Shown: positions 4,539 to 7,565 of the stretch, piece by piece | Numbering within the stretch: position 1 is the first letter of the stretch | Layout: each line of letters begins with the position of its first letter | Assembly (NCBI GenBank): GCA_017424665.1 | Contig: JAFOYK010000004.1 | Location: 1 to 7,565 of the forward strand | Direction: 5' to 3' | Origin: Oscillospiraceae bacterium | Lineage (GTDB): Bacteria; Bacillota; Clostridia; Oscillospirales; Ruminococcaceae | DNA length: 7,565 nucleotides | Notes under the pieces: generated by a model | Database searches by the model: none | Told to the model about the DNA's origin: nothing | The model's input: the letters and a program-made list of their open reading frames with translations, nothing else | Program-made: the position numbers and the translations under genes

Positions 4539-6659
4539 ATGTTCGAAAATTACAGAGTTTTTGAAACCGAATACTGCGGCCGCAAAATCAGCTTTGAAAC
4601 CGGCAAAATGTGCTGCCTTGCAAACGCTTCCATCCTTGTAAGATACGGCGAAACCGCTGTTCTCTGCAACGTTACCGCAAGCAAGACCCCCCGCGAAGGA
4701 ATTGACTATTTCCCTCTTTCCGTAGATTTTGACGAAAAGCTTTATTCCGTTGGTAAAATTCCCGGTTCCTTCCCCAGAAGAGAAGGCCGCCCCACCGACA
4801 GAGCAATTCTTGACAGCCGTGTAATCGACCGTCCTATGCGCCCTCTTTTCCCGAAAGACATGAGAAACGACTGCGCAGTTGTTATGTCCGCAATGTCCGT
4901 TGACCCCGATTATTCCTACTGCATGTGCGGAATGCTAGGCGCTTCCATGGCTGTTGCAATTTCCGACGTTCCGTGGAACGGACCTATCGCAGGCTGCGAA
5001 GTTGGCCTTGTTGACGGCGAAATCATCCTTAACCCCACCGCAGAACAGGATGCAAAATCCGACCTTCACCTTATCGTTTCTTCCACCGACAAAAAAGTTG
5101 TTATGATCGAAGCAGGCGCAAATGAAGTTGACAACGCCACCATGCTCAAAGCAATCATGACCGCTCACGAAGAAAACGTTAAAATGGTAAACTTCATCAA
5201 CAGCGTTGTTGCTGAAATCGGTAAAGAAAAATTCGAATATCAGGTAATCGAAGTTCCTGCAGACATGTTCGAAGCAATCAAAGATTTCGCAATCGAAGAC
5301 GTAAGAAGAGCTCTTGACACCGACGACAAAAACGTTCGTGACGCTGCTCTTCAGCCCATCATCGCTGCTGTTCACGAAAAATTCGACGAAGTATATCCCG
5401 ACGATATCCTTAAAATCGACGAAGCTATCTACAAACTTCAGAAATATGTTGTAAGACGTTGGCTCATTGACGATGGCAAACGTGTTGACGGACGTGGCCT
5501 TGATGAAATCAGACCTCTCGCAGCAGAAGTCGGCCTTCTTCCCAGAACCCACGGCAGCGGTATGTTCACCCGCGGACAGACCCAGGTTCTCACCATCGCA
5601 ACCCTCGGCCTTGTTTCCGAAGCACAGGAACTCGACGGCATCGACGGCGTTTCCAGCAAACGTTATATGCACCAGTACAACATGCCTTCCTATTCCGTTG
5701 GCGAAACCAGACCTTCCAGAGGCCCCGGCAGACGTGAAATCGGTCACGGCGCACTTGCTGAAAGAGCTCTTGAACCCGTAATTCCGCCTGTTGAAGAATT
5801 CCACTACGCAATCAGAACCGTTTCCGAAGTTCTTTCTTCCAACGGTTCCACCAGCCAGGGCGCAATCTGCGGTTCCACCCTTGCTCTTCTCGATGCAGGT
5901 GTTCCGCTTAAAAAACCCGTTGCAGGTATCTCCTGCGGCCTTATCACCGAAGGCGAACGTTGGATGACCATGGTAGATATCCAGGGCCTTGAAGACTTCT
6001 TCGGCGACATGGACTTCAAAGTTGCAGGTACCAAAGACGGTATCACCGCAATTCAGATGGACCTTAAATGCGACGGTCTTACTCCCGAAATCATTGCAGA
6101 AGCTCTTGATAAAACCGAGAAAGCCCGTTTCTATATCCTTGACGATATCATGGCTCCCGCAATTTCCGAACCCAGAGCAGAACTTTCCAAATATGCTCCC
6201 AAAATGCTCACCATCAAAATCGACACCGACAAGATCCGTGAAGTTATCGGTTCCGGCGGTAAAACCATCCAGAAAATCTGCGCAGAATGCGACGTTAAAA
6301 TCGATATCGAAGAAGACGGCAGCGTATTTGTTTCCGGTATGGATATCGACAACGCAAGAAGAGCAATCCAGATCATTCAGACCATCACCATGGATCCTGA
6401 AGTTGGCGCTATCTATAAAGGTAAAGTAACCCGCCTTATGCAGTTCGGCGCATTTGTTGAGATCGCTCCCGGAAAAGAAGGCCTTTGCCACATTTCCAAA
6501 CTCGACAAAAACCGCGTTGAAAAAGTTGAAGACGTTGTTAAACCCGGCGACGAAGTAATCGTTAAAGTTGTTGAAATCGACCAGCAGGGAAGAATCAACC
6601 TTTCCAGAAAAGACGCTCTTGCAGACATTGAAGCAAGACAGCAGAAAAACAACGGCTGA
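4539..6659 (+). CDS. pnp: Polyribonucleotide nucleotidyltransferase (PNPase)
   Basis: PNPase degrades RNA 3' to 5' by phosphorolysis, releasing nucleoside diphosphates, and can also add tails. It acts as a ring-shaped trimer in mRNA turnover. The protein is 706 residues, normal length. The order is first RNase PH domain (about 10-145), helical linker, second RNase PH domain (about 310-545, opening DEIRPLAAEVGLLPRTHGSG), KH domain (about 553-612, GSGG loop) and S1 domain (about 620-692). The catalytic residues D486, D492 and K494 are present in EDFFGDMDFK, at the same numbers as I count for E. coli. The RNA-contact motif FFRR reads FPRR (78-81); variation at its second place also occurs in B. 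subtilis. ATG 4539 is chosen over upstream in-frame starts because GGAGG (4525-4529) precedes it by 9 bases and MFENYRVFETEYCGR is a normal N-terminus. One CTA is the only TTA/CTA/TCA codon in 706. Confidence 0.98.
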   Translation: MFENYRVFETEYCGRKISFETGKMCCLANASILVRYGETAVLCNVTASKTPREGIDYFPLSVDFDEKLYSVGKIPGSFPRREGRPTDRAILDSRVIDRPMRPLFPKDMRNDCAVVMSAMSVDPDYSYCMCGMLGASMAVAISDVPWNGPIAGCEVGLVDGEIILNPTAEQDAKSDLHLIVSSTDKKVVMIEAGANEVDNATMLKAIMTAHEENVKMVNFINSVVAEIGKEKFEYQVIEVPADMFEAIKDFAIEDVRRALDTDDKNVRDAALQPIIAAVHEKFDEVYPDDILKIDEAIYKLQKYVVRRWLIDDGKRVDGRGLDEIRPLAAEVGLLPRTHGSGMFTRGQTQVLTIATLGLVSEAQELDGIDGVSSKRYMHQYNMPSYSVGETRPSRGPGRREIGHGALAERALEPVIPPVEEFHYAIRTVSEVLSSNGSTSQGAICGSTLALLDAGVPLKKPVAGISCGLITEGERWMTMVDIQGLEDFFGDMDFKVAGTKDGITAIQMDLKCDGLTPEIIAEALDKTEKARFYILDDIMAPAISEPRAELSKYAPKMLTIKIDTDKIREVIGSGGKTIQKICAECDVKIDIEEDGSVFVSGMDIDNARRAIQIIQTITMDPEVGAIYKGKVTRLMQFGAFVEIAPGKEGLCHISKLDKNRVEKVEDVVKPGDEVIVKVVEIDQQGRINLSRKDALADIEARQQKNNG

Positions 6660-6676
6660 TAAATAAGCAAAAAATT

Positions 6677-6704
6677 AAAGGCACCCGAAGGGGTGCCTTT
6701 TTTG
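6677..6704 (+). terminator. Intrinsic terminator after pnp
   Basis: A perfect 10-bp stem joins AAAGGCACCC (6677-6686) to GGGTGCCTTT (6691-6700) with a GAAG loop. A T-run through 6703 follows. It starts 17 bases after the pnp stop and is a classic strong terminator that isolates the ABC gene downstream. Confidence 0.95.
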
Positions 6705-6717
6705 TTATTAAAAATTG

Positions 6718-6792
6718 CCGTTTGAAAACGAAAAACGACCGTTTATAAACAGAAAATTACCGATAACGAAGATGCCGTTTTTTCGGAAACGG
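6718..6792. repeat. Three CCGTTT-based palindromes in the pnp-ABC intergenic region
   Basis: CCGTTT occurs at 6718, 6739 and 6775, each opening a small inverted repeat. The first is CGTT/AACG (6719-6722 with 6727-6730). The second is the perfect palindrome GTTTATAAAC (6741-6750). The third is CCGTTT/AAACGG (6775-6780 with 6787-6792, 6-base loop). In addition, TACCGATA is repeated directly at 6758 and 6808. They lie just upstream of the ABC promoter and could be regulator binding sites or decayed repeats. No role is shown. Confidence 0.4.
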
Positions 6793-6796
6793 AAAA

Positions 6797-6805
6797 TGTT
6801 ATGAT
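6797..6805 (+). promoter_or_regulatory. Extended -10 promoter candidate for the ABC exporter genes
   Basis: TGTTATGAT (6797-6805) fits an extended -10 element: TG, one base, then TATGAT with 5 of 6 matches to TATAAT. Start would be near 6812, giving a leader of about 23 bases that contains GGAGG (6825-6829). No good -35 box is present at 17 bp, which extended -10 promoters can tolerate. The strong terminator upstream makes a promoter in this gap necessary. Confidence 0.5.
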
Positions 6806-6834
6806 TATACCGATATCTTATTTCGGAGGAAAAT

Positions 6835-7563
6835 ATGGAAGCAATAAAAACGGTTGATCTAACAAAAAAATACAAGGATTTAATTGCCGTTGAAAAATTA
6901 AATCTTGAAATTGAAAAAGGAGAATTGTTTTCGCTTCTCGGCGTTAACGGCGCCGGAAAAACAACGGCGATAAAAATGCTTTCCTGCCTTACAAAACCAA
7001 CGGAAGGGAAAGCTTTTATAAACGGATACAGCGTTTCGGAAGATGAAATCGAAGTTAAAAAAATAATCGGCGTTTCGCCCCAGGAAACCGCCGTTGCGCC
7101 GAATTTATCCGTCAGGGAAAACCTTGAATTCATCTGCGGAATAAACGGTTTTTCAAAAGAAAAAAGCGAAGAAAAAATCGAAGAGCTTTCAAAACAGTTC
7201 AAACTTGATGAAATCCTTGAAAGAAAAGCCGGAAAACTTTCCGGCGGATGGCAAAGAAGGCTCAGTATTGCCATGGCGCTTATAAGCGAACCTTCCGTCC
7301 TTTTTCTTGATGAACCTACTCTTGGGCTTGACGTTATCGCAAGAAGCGAACTTTGGGAAACCATCCGGAAATTAAAAGGAAAAGTTACGGTCGTTCTTAC
7401 AACACATTATATGGAAGAAGCCGAGGCTCTTTCGGACAGAGTCGGAATCATGAAAAACGGAAAACTTCTTGCGGTGGGAACGCCGGAAGAACTTATTGAA
7501 AAAACGTTTTCGCAAAAATTTGAGGATGCCTTTATTAAAATTGTTAAGGGGGCGGAAAAATGA
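6835..7563 (+). CDS. ABC transporter ATP-binding protein (ABC-2 / DrrA-type exporter)
   Basis: This is the ATPase of an ABC-2-type transporter that would drive a separate membrane permease, probably an exporter of drugs, lipids or peptides. The substrate is unknown. All motifs are intact: Walker A GVNGAGKTT (36-44, Val where Pro is usual), Q-loop Q83, signature LSGGW (135-139), Walker B VLFLDE (155-160), D-loop LGLD (163-166) and switch His H191 in TTHYMEEAE. Length (242) suits this family's compact members; many DrrA-like proteins have a longer C-terminal tail. GGAGG (6825-6829) lies 5 bases before the ATG. The gene has seven TTA/CTA/TCA codons, unlike truA, ribF and rpsO (none) and pnp (one). 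This points to lower expression or a different origin. Its stop overlaps a probable next start (ATGA), so it begins an operon leaving the window. Confidence 0.93.
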   Translation: MEAIKTVDLTKKYKDLIAVEKLNLEIEKGELFSLLGVNGAGKTTAIKMLSCLTKPTEGKAFINGYSVSEDEIEVKKIIGVSPQETAVAPNLSVRENLEFICGINGFSKEKSEEKIEELSKQFKLDEILERKAGKLSGGWQRRLSIAMALISEPSVLFLDEPTLGLDVIARSELWETIRKLKGKVTVVLTTHYMEEAEALSDRVGIMKNGKLLAVGTPEELIEKTFSQKFEDAFIKIVKGAEK

Positions 7564-7565
7564 GA
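7560..7565 (+). CDS. Start of a following gene, probably the ABC permease (only two codons visible)
   Basis: ATG at 7560 overlaps the ATPase stop as ATGA. A strong AAGGGGG (7546-7552) lies 7 bases upstream. Only Met-Arg can be read. A membrane permease partner is expected from family gene order, but nothing in the visible sequence proves it. Confidence 0.4.

Noticed and set aside
4935..6491. Minus-strand open frame of 518 codons inside pnp
   Set aside because: It is exactly in codon register with pnp and exists because pnp avoids TTA, CTA and TCA. Its translation is low-complexity, Phe/Asp-rich and unlike any protein, and it has no ribosome binding site.
1..7565. CRISPR arrays, tRNA or rRNA genes, insertion sequences, prophage or defence genes
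   Set aside because: Reading both strands showed no regularly spaced repeats, tRNA-like cloverleaf, transposase or phage-type protein. No new defence or mobile system can be supported here.

Overview
The window suggests a low-to-medium GC member of the Bacillota, most likely a clostridial (Oscillospiraceae/Ruminococcaceae-like) anaerobe. The signs are strong GGAGG-type ribosome binding sites, an ECF-transporter gene next to truA, and the ribF, rpsO and pnp genes lying together. The taxonomy is inferred from gene order and protein character; no 16S or other marker is present. All genes lie on the + strand.

Region 1 (1-2369) is a tightly packed, translationally coupled run: the 3' part of ecfT (cut by the left edge), truA, and ribF. 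truA starts at a TTG that overlaps the ecfT stop by 4 bases. The ribF start lies 4 bases after the truA stop. These genes supply vitamin-transporter energy coupling, tRNA pseudouridylation, and FMN/FAD synthesis.

Region 2 (2370-3829) holds a gene for an unrecognised 460-residue lipoprotein. A 58-base inverted repeat precedes it, able to form a helix of about 24 bp, and its 3' arm contains the lipoprotein ribosome binding site. This gene separates ribF from rpsO, which are adjacent in Bacillus subtilis.

Region 3 (3830-6704) carries rpsO (ribosomal protein S15) and pnp (polynucleotide phosphorylase). rpsO has a very clear promoter (TTTACA, 17 bp, TATAAT) and a leader of about 150 bases. That leader has a hairpin at its 5' end and a second hairpin whose 7-base loop is complementary to the rpsO Shine-Dalgarno sequence, which would form a pseudoknot. 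An intrinsic terminator follows rpsO. The next 109 bases, upstream of pnp, can fold into one long nested stem-loop, reminiscent in layout of the RNase III-processed leader of E. coli pnp. A strong intrinsic terminator closes pnp.

Region 4 (6705-7565) begins with a short intergenic stretch containing three CCGTTT-based palindromes and an extended -10 promoter. The ATPase gene of an ABC-2/DrrA-type exporter follows, and the first two codons of a probable partner gene overlap its stop. Codon use in this ATPase differs from that of truA, ribF, rpsO and pnp.

The coding content is largely ordinary housekeeping. The least explained material is the unknown lipoprotein and the three structured non-coding stretches upstream of the lipoprotein gene, rpsO and pnp. 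The structures were found by eye and their stabilities were not computed.
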